From positions 14,706,889-14,770,888 of the forward strand of contig CP034975.1 in assembly GCA_004026145.2 (NCBI GenBank): a stretch of DNA of 64,000 nt. The letters are read 5' to 3'. Below are positions 11,145 to 20,670 of the stretch, piece by piece. The notes beneath the pieces were generated by a model. The model saw nothing but the letters and a program-made list of their open reading frames with translations. It was not told where the DNA came from and did not search any database. This DNA comes from Takifugu bimaculatus. Its lineage: Eukaryota; Chordata; Actinopteri; Tetraodontiformes; Tetraodontidae. The translations under genes were made by a program, and so were the position numbers. Each line of letters starts with the position of its first letter. Positions within the stretch are counted from its first letter, which is position 1.

Positions 11145-13155
11145 TCTGATCTCTCTGAACTCAGGTGACCACTTCAATGCTTTTTTTTACTAGAAACTCT
11201 ACAAATCAGACCTGAGCTTCATGAAGGGAGTGGCCTGGGATGGCGTGGGCGCACCTCAGCTGGAGTCAGCTAAAAAAGCCACCGAGCTCATCAGCGAGGT
11301 AAGTAAATGCAAAACCATCCGAGAGTCAGGCCTTCCAATAAATGAAGCATTTCCAAAAGGTTACATTTGGATTTTTGCAGAAATTCTCATATAATTGTTG
11401 TTGTTGTTCTGCGCTTGTGTTTATATTTGAGTCTATGCAATCTTTCATGGGGAGTGTGTAACTGCAACACTCTTGTGATGAAGTTGCTCTAATACAAGTC
11501 CACTCAGTGAAACATGTGCTTTCTTCCTTCCTGTAGAAAAAGTATCGGCAGCAGCCCGACAGCCTAAAGTTTACCTCAGTGACGGACTCGCCGGATATTG
11601 TGCACGCCAAGGCGAGTTATCAGCAGTGCAGTGAGGTGAGAGGAAAGACATCAAGTCCTTTATGATCAGTCCTTCACAAAGCTGTCTGGGGTGCCTTTGT
11701 GTTGTTCCTGACCATGTTCCTGCCTTCCCGCTGCAGCGGCTGTACAAATCCGGACAGAACGACGACATGCACAGATACACTTTACATCCAGATGACCCAG
11801 ACTTTGTCCGAGCCAAGGTCAACGCCCAGCAGATAAGCGATGTAGGACAGCTTCCCTCAAGCAAAATCCTGTTTCAAATGAATGCCAAACTATATTAAAG
11901 GGCTAACCATTTTTTTTTATTGTTTCCCCTGAAGAAAGTTTACAAGGCATCTGGGGAGCAAGTCAGGACGGCAGGTTATGATCTGCGGCTGGATGCTATT
12001 CCCTTCCAGACTGCCAAGGCCTCCAGAGAAATCGCCAGTGATGTAAGTTTAGTCTTTCAGTTATCAATCTGTGAAAGCATTTTGTAGCATTTTTAATCAA
12101 ATATACTGTTGATATTGTTTATTGTTTGACAGAAAGGCTCAGGTATATTGTTTTATGCCACATATTTTAATAATTTGCAGCTCAACTACAAAGAGTCCCA
12201 CCTGAAGGAGAGGGGCCAACAGGTGGGGCTCCGCTGTGTGGAGGATGACCCCAAGATGGTGCACTCCCTGGCAGCCAGCAAACTGCAAAGCAACCTGGAG
12301 TACAAACGCCAGTCCAAGGAGGACCGGGCCCACTACAAAATCCACGCAGACCAGCCCGAGTTCCTGCAGGCGAAAAAGAGTCAGGCTCAAACTAGTGACA
12401 TCACCTACCGCAACAGGCTCCACGACTACACCTGTGACCCCGAGCAGCTCAACATCAAGCACGCCAAGAAGGCCTACAAGCTACAGAGTGATGTAAGTGG
12501 CACATAGGCTTGAAATAAAGAAGAAGAAAAGATGCTTTTTAGTGTTTTTTGCACCAGCAAAATATTAAAATGCCTGAAATGCCTGAAATGCCTGTATCTG
12601 TAAGAGAGGATGCAGCTTGTATAAAAGCTGCCGAAGGCTACGAGTAAATTTATTGCATCATGTGTCACAGGTGAACTACAAATCGGACCTGAATTGGATC
12701 AAAGGAGTGGGCTGGACCCCTCCTGGTTCCCACAAGGCCGAACTTGCCCGCCGGGCTGCAGAGTTGGGGCTCGCCGAGGGAGTCAGCGCCGATGAAGCCA
12801 TCGCGAGATATCAGCAGATGATGATGGTAAGGAAATGTAGCTGCCTGTTTCAAAAATGATGATTCTAACGGTGCGCACGTCCTTTCAGCTGCACTATCAG
12901 CAGCAGATGGAGCAGCAGCAGATGTCTGAGCAGGCAGAGACCACTGAGCACCTTCAACCAGGGGTCAACATGGATGCTATGGAGGTGCTTCAGGTCAAGA
13001 GGAATAAGACCATCCAGAGGGTGCAGAAAACGTCCACGTCCGCAACTTCCTTCAAGTCAATGGAGAAGAAATCCAGCAGGTCTTCATCGTTTGCCGTGCA
13101 GAACACCATCAACACGTCCATGTCCAGTAAACCTGCTGCCATAGAGGATGAGTAG
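179..13155 (+). CDS. nrap: nrap: nebulin-related anchoring protein, complete gene (43 coding exons)
   Basis: Encodes N-RAP, an actin-binding LIM/nebulin-repeat protein of striated muscle that acts in myofibril assembly and at myotendinous junctions and intercalated discs (family knowledge). The sequence shows an N-terminal LIM domain, then about 45 nebulin modules of 33-39 residues with the SDxxYK-type repeat signature, and a short Ser-rich tail ending at a TAG at 13153. There is no C-terminal SH3, which excludes nebulin, nebulette and LASP. The summed exons give about 1,793 residues, close to human NRAP (about 1,730). Almost every exon starts and ends in phase 0 with GT-AG borders. The start ATG at 179 opens the LIM sequence MQSCARCG. 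Two single-base insertions (641 and about 4613) break the frame of the sequence as given. Introns over 300 bp (904-1762, 2876-3261, 3651-4130, 5253-6144, 7067-7452, 8273-8685) show no genes. Confidence 0.93.
1763..5252 (+). CDS. nrap: nrap exons 4-17: linker and single nebulin-repeat exons
   Basis: Exons: 1763-1867, 2023-2130, 2205-2309, 2412-2516, 2589-2696, 2768-2875, 3262-3369, 3534-3650, 4131-4235, 4326-4427, 4598-4703, 4795-4893, 4963-5067 and 5145-5252. Exons 4 and 5 form an inter-domain linker. From exon 6 on, each exon carries one nebulin module of 33-39 codons. Exons 6, 8 and 10 share the motif RGKGSFPA followed by TPGY, the hallmark of the N-RAP simple repeats next to the LIM domain. 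The exon at 4598-4703 is 106 nt, one more than its 35-codon module needs. Only removal of one G near 4613 restores the expected YKQACEQEQGEYNYPA reading. Confidence 0.9.
5253..6144 (+). other. Longest nrap intron (892 bp)
   Basis: AT-rich intron between exons 17 and 18. It holds short repeats such as the TCTAA-type run near 5300. I found no coding exon, RNA gene or recognisable transposon. Confidence 0.6.
6145..7560 (+). CDS. nrap: nrap super-repeat 1 (seven nebulin modules)
   Basis: Exons 6145-6252, 6330-6527 (198 nt), 6607-6711, 6789-6887, 6962-7066 and 7453-7560. Codon lengths of 36+66, 35, 33, 35 and 36 follow the seven-module super-repeat pattern. The fourth module carries the super-repeat signature WMKGVGW, the motif linked in the nebulin family to tropomyosin/troponin periodicity along actin. 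All junctions are phase 0. No frame break was seen. Confidence 0.92.
7657..9192 (+). CDS. nrap: nrap super-repeat 2
   Basis: Exons 7657-7814, 7929-8082, 8168-8272, 8686-8784, 8889-8993 and 9085-9192. The first three modules (104 codons) are split by a phase-2 intron inside module 2. No other super-repeat here has an intron at that position. The signature WMKGVGW lies in exon 8168-8272. Module sizes are otherwise 35, 33, 35 and 36 codons, matching the other super-repeats. Confidence 0.92.
9449..10670 (+). CDS. nrap: nrap super-repeat 3
   Basis: Exons 9449-9562 (114 nt), 9656-9853 (198 nt), 9984-10088, 10186-10284, 10356-10460 and 10563-10670. The super-repeat signature has diverged to YLRGAAW in exon 9984-10088, so this unit may bind more weakly or differently (inference). 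The splice donor after 10088 is a weak GTATGA. Frame is continuous. Confidence 0.92.
10778..12042 (+). CDS. nrap: nrap super-repeat 4
   Basis: Exons 10778-11089 (312 nt, three modules in one exon), 11194-11298, 11537-11635, 11737-11841 and 11935-12042. The signature reads FMKGVAW. The donor after 11089 (GTGAGA) runs straight into an (AC)n microsatellite only six bases into the intron. Confidence 0.92.
11095..11143. repeat. (AC)n microsatellite
   Basis: Uninterrupted AC dinucleotide run of about 24 units in the nrap intron, starting six bases after the splice donor of exon 10778-11089. Confidence 0.95.
12181..13155 (+). CDS. nrap: nrap partial super-repeat 5 and C-terminal tail
   Basis: Exons 12181-12492 (312 nt), 12671-12826 and 12889-13155. 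The first holds three modules. The second has the canonical WIKGVGW signature followed by TPPGS and an Ala/Glu-rich helix. The last exon begins with a Gln/Met-rich stretch, continues with a basic and Ser-rich segment, and ends IEDE before the TAG at 13153-13155. N-RAP also ends shortly after this signature, with no SH3. Confidence 0.92.
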
Positions 13156-13805
13156 ATCAGAGACAAGACTTTAAGAGAGTGTGGACTTCTGCCTCCGAGT
13201 GGAGGATTTTGCCCGTAGTGTCTGTGTTGAGGAAGTGTGTGTAGCTATGAGATGCCACATCTGTGACCAGTGTGTCACACTGAGCTACTGTAGGCGCAAC
13301 AGTGAATTGCAAGTTAAAGCAGGATTTAGCAGGTTGATCAGGCCAGAACTTGTTCAGATGTTAAGATTGTCAACATACTTTATGTGGAAAGCAGCAATAT
13401 TCGGGATGACTCTTAAACTGACTCAAACAGAGGTATTTAAAACGTTTTAATGAAACTGTGTCAGCGTTTATAAGGTCCCTGAAATCTGGATGTTGCTTGA
13501 GGACAGAAGACAGAAATGTTTGACAGCACGTTTGCATTTTCTTACTTCATTTTAAGTGTGTTTACAGGATGTGAAGCTAAATGAGAGATTGAAACTCTCT
13601 ACAAAGCATTTCATACAGTTTTTTTAATGTTACCGGAAGACGCGACCGTGACGCTGCGATGCAGACGCACAGGGTCACACCGAGGTGCACTGTGAGCTAG
13701 TCTCAGTAGGAAGGCAGCAGAAGACCCTGAAATGATGATACTTTAAATTTGACTGGCAGGTTCAGCTTTGGGACTTCGTTTCACCGCCTTCGCATTTACC
13801 GATGG

Positions 13806-13811
13806 AATAAA
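13806..13811 (+). terminator. nrap: nrap poly(A) signal AATAAA
   Basis: A canonical AATAAA lies 650 bases after the nrap stop codon. The intervening 13156-13805 would be the 3' UTR. Cleavage would be expected around 13,820-13,840, just short of the stop codon of the convergent habp2-like copy A at 13857. Confidence 0.65.
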
Positions 13812-13856
13812 CTTCTATTTTTCAAGGCAAATCGTGCATCCTTCAGCTCAAAGTGT

Positions 13857-15105
13857 TCAGTTCATCTTGTTCCTGATCCAGCTGTTAAAGTTGTGGACGT
13901 TGGCGTAGACCCCAGGTTTGTTCCTCTGCCCGCAGCCGTCTCCCCAGCTCACCACACCGGTGATGTAGTGAGTTCCGTTTTTCTCGCACACCAGGGGTCC
14001 TCCTGAGTCGCCCTGCAGAGAGCGACAAACACTATTTGAAACACCGTTTGCAAAAGGCTGCTCAACCTCTAACTGTGCTTTCAAAACAAGCACCTGGCAG
14101 GAGTCAACGCCCCCCTGAAGAGTCCCCGCGCAGAACATGCTGCTGTCCAAAACGTCCCCATAGACGTGAGGGGCTTTGCAGCGGTCCTCAGAGATGAGGA
14201 AAACACGAGCATTCAACAGTTGGCTGCTGTATGCCTCTGAAACATGAGGAGGGCAAAAGACAGAAATATTCTGAGGAGAGTTGTTCCGTCATCGTATAAA
14301 ATCTGTTCAAACTTGAGGATATTTTGGAGGGGGGGGGGAGCATTACTGGTTTCAGTGGCTCCCCATCCGGAGATCACACATTCTTTTCCAGCTGGGAACA
14401 TTTGGTCTGGCAGACACACGGCCCTCACGTAGCGGGTTTCCTTTGCACAGTAGGGGGCGTCCGTCACTTTAAGCTCCATCAGAGCTGCGTGAAAGACGGC
14501 GTGCACAGTGAGAAACAGCTGGATTCAAAGAGTTTTAAAAGAGATTAAAACATAATATGGTATCGGTAAAGTTTAAGTCAAAAAGGATCATCTATAAATA
14601 CTGTAGTATCAAACCAATGTCGTTGTAAACGGCAACGCCGGCATCCCTGTAGTTCTCGTGGACAATTGTTCTGATTACTGGGATGGTCTGGTCCATGTCT
14701 TCCTGTTTGTTAATATTCACTCCTCCCAGCACAACTTGGAATTCCTCATTAGTTTCACTGGAGGAGAAGAAAAGAAATGAGTTACATTTGATTTCGATGC
14801 CACCGAAAACCTTTAGAATCACCTACATGCAGTGGGCAGCAGTGAGGACCCAGCAGGAGGAGAGGAGGACACCACCGCATGTGTGGCCATATGGGATGGA
14901 GGTGCATTTGGGCCGGACCTGGACTGAGACCTGCCAGGGGTGGGCACCGTGGAAGGACTTGGTGCCGCCAAAGATCCTGCTCATGCGAGAAGGTTGAGAT
15001 ATTCCACACTGAGAAAATGCAGCAGATCCAGGAACTGGTGGGACCACTGGAGGAGCTGGAGTTACTGGGACTGAAGAGCAGCAGGCAAACATTAAGCATA
15101 TTGTG

Positions 15106-15168
<63 letters not shown>

Positions 15169-16963
15169 GTATGTGTGAGACCTTGAGAGCAATTCTGGAC
15201 TTTGCAGTAGTCCCACTCGAGTCTGTTTTGTTGTTTATGGTTTTTCATCCTCATCTGGATTTCTGAAGTGAAGAAAATGATGAATCAAGAAGAAAGGCTT
15301 CCTGCAGAGATGCTTCATCATTACAAGGGTTCATTAGTTTTGTATCGGCGTGCAGGTTGAAACACTTGTGTACTACAACTATATTTTGGCAACAATCAAG
15401 GTCAGTCAGAGATAAGAATTCAGACAAATCAATTTGATTGTTTAGCAAGCTGGTTGAGAGACAACTTAAGTAAAAACCAAAGGCCACTTAAGAATCCATG
15501 AGCCATATGTACATATATTATCTCCAAATGTCTTGTAAGTCATCAAAAATAATTACACATGACTCTTTGTTCATTTTGAATCTTAAAAACCTCAATATAA
15601 CCTTCAGTTAAAGGTCGAGCTACAAATACACTTCCTGATTGGAAATGACTGTGGGTGCTATTGTGGAAAAATGAGTTTTAACAGATGAACTCGAGGGCAC
15701 CTGGAATAATCTGCAGGCCAAGGATTCTGTTGAAAACTGAAACATCACAATATGTGAATATACCTGCAGTGGTTATCCTCCAGTCCGTTAAAGTCTGGGA
15801 ACAGGATGAAAGGATCCTCCCCGTTTGTCAAAATAAAGTAGGAATTCCAGTTCAGACACTCGTGCCCGTTCTCTGTCATGCTGACAGCACCCCTGTATGT
15901 CTCCCCGTTTCCCAAGTAACAGTCAGTGGAAGCTATGGGGGAGGAATTCGAGAAGAGTGGAACAGCGGGAAGGGGGGGGGTGTTATTTCAACATTTGAAA
16001 TGACTGGTGAATGTGATCAGTGTGTGAGTGATGGCTGACCAGTCTCACAGAACTTCCCAGTGTACCCTTCAGGACAAGCGCATTGGAAACGGCGGTCCCC
16101 TTTGATGCAGGAGGCCCCGTTTTTGCAAGGATTGGGCTCGCAGGGCGACGCTGGCACTGACATAAAAGGGTAACGTGTTTCTCTTCTCTGATATCCTCGA
16201 GATAAAGATGCAAATCGACTACAAACGGGTGACGACTGCTGCTGACTCACGTGTCATGCAGTTGGGTCCTTGAAAGGGGGGTTTGCACTTGCACTCATAG
16301 TAGGGATGTTTTTTCAGGTTGACCACGCAGTCGCCGTAGCCACACCTGACATTCTCGCAGAGGTTTTTGACTGGAAATACATCAGATCCATCAAAGGAGG
16401 AACCTTTTGCCACCGTAGGGTTCCAAACAGAAGCATTCAAATTCTCCACCAGACTTCATTTGGCACGAGCCACCGTTGAAGCAGGGGTTTGGATCACAAA
16501 CATCTGGAGGAGAAGAGATAAAACACAAGTCCAGACGCTGGGAGGAGAGACAGCCAGAGGAGCAAAAACAAGACGCACCTACTGTTATCCAGGAGGTCAA
16601 ACAACCAATCACCCAGGTCGAAAACGGGCGGGGGAGCATCAGTGCTGTACTCCCCATAATTCACATCTGCCAAGAACAGCAAGCAAGAAATGAACACATT
16701 GTGAAGAGCAACTAAACATGAGCTTTAAAAAGGCATGCTTGATGTAAGGCGTGATGAAGTGTCATCACACAGTTCGACGCAGAGCGGATTCTTACGAGAG
16801 TCCAACTGAAAACGACAAAACCAGAAGAGATTAGCTTCAAGTGTTCCCCTCGTTTGTTAAAATCACGGGGAGCTGAGTCAGCGTTGAGGAAACTCACGTT
16901 CAGGTATTGCCCGTGAACGCTGAGTGCGCTCAGGATGATGAGGAAAGCCCCAGCGGTTAGCAT
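13857..16963 (-). CDS. habp2: habp2-like serine protease, copy A (lesions in EGF and kringle exons; possible pseudogene)
   Basis: A homologue of HABP2 (factor VII-activating protease), a liver-made plasma serine protease. Exons, 5' to 3': 16963-16898 (signal peptide), 16805-16796 (10-nt microexon), 16666-16583, 16503-16403 (EGF1), 16370-16251 (EGF2), 16156-16040 (EGF3), 15932-15764 and 15262-15182 (kringle), 15070-14827, 14757-14615, 14484-14347, 14236-14094 and 14012-13857. The protease domain is intact: cleavage site R|IFGG, His in LTAAHC, Asp in YNDIAL, Ser in GDSGGPL, and a trypsin-type S1 Asp (DSCQGDSGG). EGF1 lacks its last Cys and its splice donor. The second kringle exon is 81 nt instead of 92, so the frame reads NPDEDEKP then stop. 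If the sequence is right, the full protease cannot be made. Its exon layout matches copy B exon by exon. Confidence 0.75.
15107..15178. repeat. (GT)n microsatellite beside kringle exon of copy A
   Basis: GT/TG run of about 30 units in the intron directly following (on the - strand) the second kringle exon. A run of the same kind sits in the same intron of copy B. Confidence 0.95.
15182..15262 (-). other. Damaged kringle exon of habp2 copy A (11-nt deletion, premature stop)
   Basis: The homologous exon of copy B (19017-19108) is 92 nt and encodes the conserved PWCF tryptophan/cysteine core. Here, 11 nt that should encode that core are missing. The splice sites and both flanks remain recognisable, with NRLEWDYC downstream. 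The incoming phase puts a TAA right after KP. Confidence 0.85.
16371..16402 (-). other. Collapsed EGF1-EGF2 intron in habp2 copy A
   Basis: Only 32 nt separate the recognisable end of EGF1 coding sequence (GGKR) from the EGF2 acceptor. Copy B has a 194-bp intron here. The end of the EGF1 exon (final Cys), its donor and most of the intron appear deleted. Read through, the EGF1 frame hits TGA. An in-frame rescue would need a 42-nt intron using a GTGGCA donor inside EGF1. Confidence 0.75.
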
Positions 16964-17610
16964 GGCGCCTTGTCTAATTGTGGCTCACACGTTGGAAACT
17001 GGTGGTCTTCGCTCAGCCTGCACGATACCCCTGCAGGCAGTCGTCAACCTTTAGCCGGGTACATTGATCCTCTGCTCGTGGGCTGTGTGTTTTTGATCAC
17101 TGCTGATCTGTTATCACAGTTATTTACTTTGCAATATTTGTTTTTTGCAAAGGGCCTGGTGGATTTAGCTTTTTTAGAAAATTGCTTTCAATTTTTAGCA
17201 TGTGTCTGGCATTTGTGCATTCGAGACTTCACTGTGAAAGAACAACTGAGTTGAAGTTTAAACAATGAAGCTAAACAGTCAAATGATCAGTACAAATCAG
17301 TACGCATCGTGAACACAGCTGGTTTATTTGTGCTTTTCTGTCAGGAGTACAGTCGTGCAACATTGAAAAAAAGGTCCTCAAGAGAAAACAGTGGGGAGGT
17401 TCAGTAGTCTGCGACTAACTAGAATCTATTTTTACTTTTGTTGCATTCAAGAAACCATTGTTGTCTGGAAACTAAGAGGGCATGATATAGATGTAGTGTT
17501 TCTCATTTATTTTATTGTCGTCTTTTATCCAGTTGACGTCCACTGAAGTCGTCACAGGTGTCTTGATTTAAGGGCAACATGATTTACGCCCTTCGTGGCT
17601 GCGGACGTCC
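16964..17610. promoter_or_regulatory. Spacer between habp2 copies: upstream DNA of copy A, 3' flank of copy B
   Basis: This spacer has no coding exon. It should hold the copy A promoter and the copy B 3' UTR. On the - strand, AATAAA-type signals occur near 17,322 and 17,510 (seen as TTTATT on +) and could serve copy B. TATTTACTTTGCAAT near 17,121 resembles a forkhead (FOXA) site next to a C/EBP-like site, which would fit liver expression. That reading is inference from short motifs. Confidence 0.35.
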
Positions 17611-18953
17611 TCATGAGACGAGACGAGTGATCCAGTCACTGAACCTGCTCACGCTGGCGTACACGCCAGGCTTGTACTTCTTCCCGCAGCCATCTCCCCA
17701 GCTCACCACGCCAACAACGTAATGGGTCCCGTTACTTTGACACACCAGCGGACCGCCAGAGTCGCCCTGCGGGTGTTGAAGGGTGGAGGAAGTAATGAAG
17801 TCGCTCCTTTTCCCCATCATGAGACAAAAAGACAGTGTCTCTGACAAACCTGGCAGGAGTCGACGCCTCCATTGATGTTGCCTGCGCAGAACATGCTGTC
17901 ATCCAGCGAGTCCCCGTAAACATGGGGGGCTTTGCATTTGTCCTGGGAGATGAGGAGGACGCGAGCATCCATCAGCTGGTTCGTACCGTAGTGCTCTGAG
18001 ACAAAGACAGGAAGTTTCACCAGATACTCTCCTTATATCCAGATTGTGAATGCACATCATAATTATAGGTACTAATATAACAAATATACATTATTACAAG
18101 GCTGCATGAATCAAGCTGATGCAAACATGTGATAACATCAGATATCCAAAAACGATCTGATGGATTTAACACAACGCTTACGTGTTTCTGTCACGCCCCA
18201 TCCTGAGATGGCGCACTCGGTGCCGCTGCTGAAGGCCTGGTTTGGCAGGCAGGCCGTCTTTACGAAGCGGGTTTCTTTGGCGCAGTACGGCCCGTCGGTG
18301 GCTTTGAGCTGAAGCAAGGCTGCGTGGGACGGAACCAAAGCAAAATGTATTCTCACATCTGCATATTTTACGAGAAAGAATAACAAAGGGAGCCTACTGG
18401 ATAATAAACGCCTTATTTTCCAAGCTCACCGATGTCATTATGAAGAGCAAAATGGCTCTCCCTGTAGTGCTCGTGCACGATGGCTCGCTCCACCTGAATA
18501 GCCTGATCGTATGTTTCATCCTTCTCTATATCCACTCCTCCAAGTACCACTTGCATTTCCACTCCTGTTTTTCTTCAGAAGAATTCAGGTTATTGTGTGA
18601 ATATCAGTGCAGCCCCAGTCAGAAGGGTTAAGAGCACACTTACATGCAGTGGGCCGCAGTGAGCACCCAGCACGACTCAATGAGGACACCCCCACAAATG
18701 TGTCTGAAGGACTGAGAATAGTCCTTGGACCTGATCTGCAGGGAAGCCTGCCAAGGATGGGCCCCTGGGAGAGACTTCTTCCCTCCAAAGATCCTGGCTG
18801 AGCGACTGGGCTGCGGCCTCCCACACTGGGAGAACTGGGTATTGTCTGGTTTAGGTGGATTTATCTCATCGATGGTTGGTGGGGTGGCTGGAGCTGGGAG
18901 GAAAAGGTGTGAGTGTGCGTGAGAGAATTGGAAAAACCTGTGTGTGTGTGTGT

Positions 18954-19016
<63 letters not shown>

Positions 19017-20569
19017 CTCTGGCACATTTCCTAATTTTACAGTAATTCCACTTCAGCCTGTTATTTTTATTAATGAAGCACCAGGGCTGATCGTCACCGT
19101 CAGGATTCCTACACAAAGAATTAAAAAAGAAGAAGAAAAAAATCACTGTTAAAGGAGCCAATTACAATTTTTACACATTTCATTCAAAGACAGATCCGTG
19201 TAAAACGCATGCACGTCTTTATGTCAGCGTGTGCACTGTTCACCCGTGTTAACCTCTCACCTGCAGTAATTGTGTGGCCCAATTCCATCAAAGCCTGCAT
19301 ACTCTTGGATCGGGTCACTGCCTTTCTGCAGGATGAAGTAGGAATTCCAGTCCAGACACTCTTCCCCTTCTACCGTCACGCTCACCATACCACGATAAAA
19401 TTCCCCATCCTCTTGGTAACAGTCGTTTGGCCCTCGAGAGACAAAAATAAAGAGAAGTTCAGCAGGGCAAGGTGTGTTCTGGGTGGTCAGTAAAGCAGCC
19501 GTGATATGAAGGATTTACCGACTTCACAGAAGGTTCCACTGTACCCGTCAGGGCAGGAACATTGGAAACTGGAGCGTTTGGGACCCTTCATGCAAGTGCC
19601 CCCATTTTGACAAGGATTGGGCCTGCAGGGAGAGGCTGCGAGAAAGAAAATGCTAATGAATGAATGAGATGGCTGGGAAAGATTTTTTAAAATCTATAAT
19701 AGCACCTTTTTTGCAGTCAGGAGGCCTGTATGGCGGTTTACACTTGCACTCGTAGAACGGGGGAGTCGATTTGACGGTGCAGCTTCCATGGCCACATTTC
19801 ACATTCTTGCAAACATCTTTTACTGAAAAAAGAATCTGTCTGTTTTTCTTTGTCCTTTTTGTGCTTTTTTTGTTTCATTATTTTAGAAAAAAATGTAATT
19901 GGACGACTGCAATGATGAAGTCTTTTTTTTACCCCCAAGGACATTGAAACTCTGAAGGGAAAATCCAGTAAAGAGCAGAGGTTGTTTGACAGAAATGTTG
20001 TGAATCGAACACAAACCGTTTTGGCACTTTCTCCCCGAGTAAAGTTCAGGACAGGAACAAACAAACCCGCCGTCTGGACCCACGCTACAGACCCCCCCGT
20101 TCAAACACGGGTTTGGCTCACACTGATCTAAACGAAGAGGGAAATGCAGAAGCAAAAGCTACAACCAGTCTTGCCAACAATAATCCTCAGTCGGCAGCTT
20201 TCCTAATTAAACCAAAGCCAAACTACACAACACGTTACCTGTCACCTCCAGAAGTTCAAACAACCAGTCGCCAAAATTCAAATCAGTATCTTCTGCGGGG
20301 CTCTCTGTGGCGTAATCGTAGTAGTATTCATAATCTGCAAAGAAACGAGAAGCATTTCACCATTTTTAACTCGTGAATATCAAATGGCTCGACTGAAAGA
20401 AACGCGGCTCACCAGCAGTGTCACCTGTGAGTACCTGTGAGAAAATCACAATACATCACTCTGTTAAGCAGCTGTAATTATTTGCAAGACTTAGTTTACT
20501 CACAACATAATCCTGCCCAAACGCAGCGAAAGCACACAAATATAAGGTTAAAGCTATCAACCAGCCCAT
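17611..20569 (-). CDS. habp2: habp2: hyaluronan-binding protein 2 (factor VII-activating protease), copy B, intact
   Basis: Liver plasma serine protease that in mammals binds hyaluronan and activates factor VII and pro-urokinase. Exons: 20569-20504 (signal peptide MGWLIALTLYLCAFAAFG), 20434-20413 (22 nt, or 20434-20425 with an earlier donor), 20334-20239 (acidic Tyr-rich), 20127-20017 (EGF1), 19822-19706 (EGF2), 19635-19519 (EGF3), 19432-19261 and 19108-19017 (kringle), 18893-18644 (linker, cleavage R|IFGG, catalytic His), 18572-18430, 18319-18182 (catalytic Asp at this junction, HNDIAL), 17995-17850 and 17766-17611 (GDSGGPL, ends TRLVS). All phases join, giving about 541 residues against 560 in human HABP2. 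Three EGF modules before one kringle separate it from tPA, urokinase and factor XII. The spliced frame is unbroken. Confidence 0.92.
18939..19013. repeat. (TG)n microsatellite beside kringle exon of copy B
   Basis: TG run with one GAG interruption near 18,958, lying four bases from the donor of the second kringle exon (on the - strand). It is positionally equivalent to the run in copy A. Confidence 0.95.
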
Positions 20570-20618
20570 CTTAGACCCCAGCCAAGAGGACAACATTCTA
20601 CTGTATTGTCTCATCTCC

Positions 20619-20670
20619 TCTAAATAGACCCGAGATTCCAGAACACTGCCCCCATCAGTTAATCATTAGG
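20619..20670 (-). promoter_or_regulatory. Probable habp2 copy B core promoter with HNF1-like site
   Basis: About 55 bp upstream of the ATG, the - strand reads TCTATTTA, a TATA-like element. At 20658-20668 the + strand reads GTTAATCATTA, matching 10 of 12 specified positions of the HNF1 palindrome. HNF1 sites close to the start are typical of liver-specific genes, which fits a plasma protease. This is a motif-based inference only. Confidence 0.45.

Noticed and set aside
179..13155. Could the LIM plus nebulin-repeat gene be nebulette, LASP or nebulin?
   Set aside because: Those end in an SH3 domain. Nebulin lacks an N-terminal LIM, and LASP and nebulette (LIM form) have few repeats. Repeat number and tail fit N-RAP.
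1763..13155. Regularly spaced similar blocks that might suggest a tandem repeat array or CRISPR
   Set aside because: The periodicity comes from nebulin-module exons with GT-AG introns. Spacing and sequence vary as for exons, and the genome is eukaryotic.
17611..20569. Could the protease be tPA, urokinase, HGFA or factor XII?
   Set aside because: Three EGF modules directly before one kringle, without fibronectin type I or II modules, is the HABP2 arrangement.
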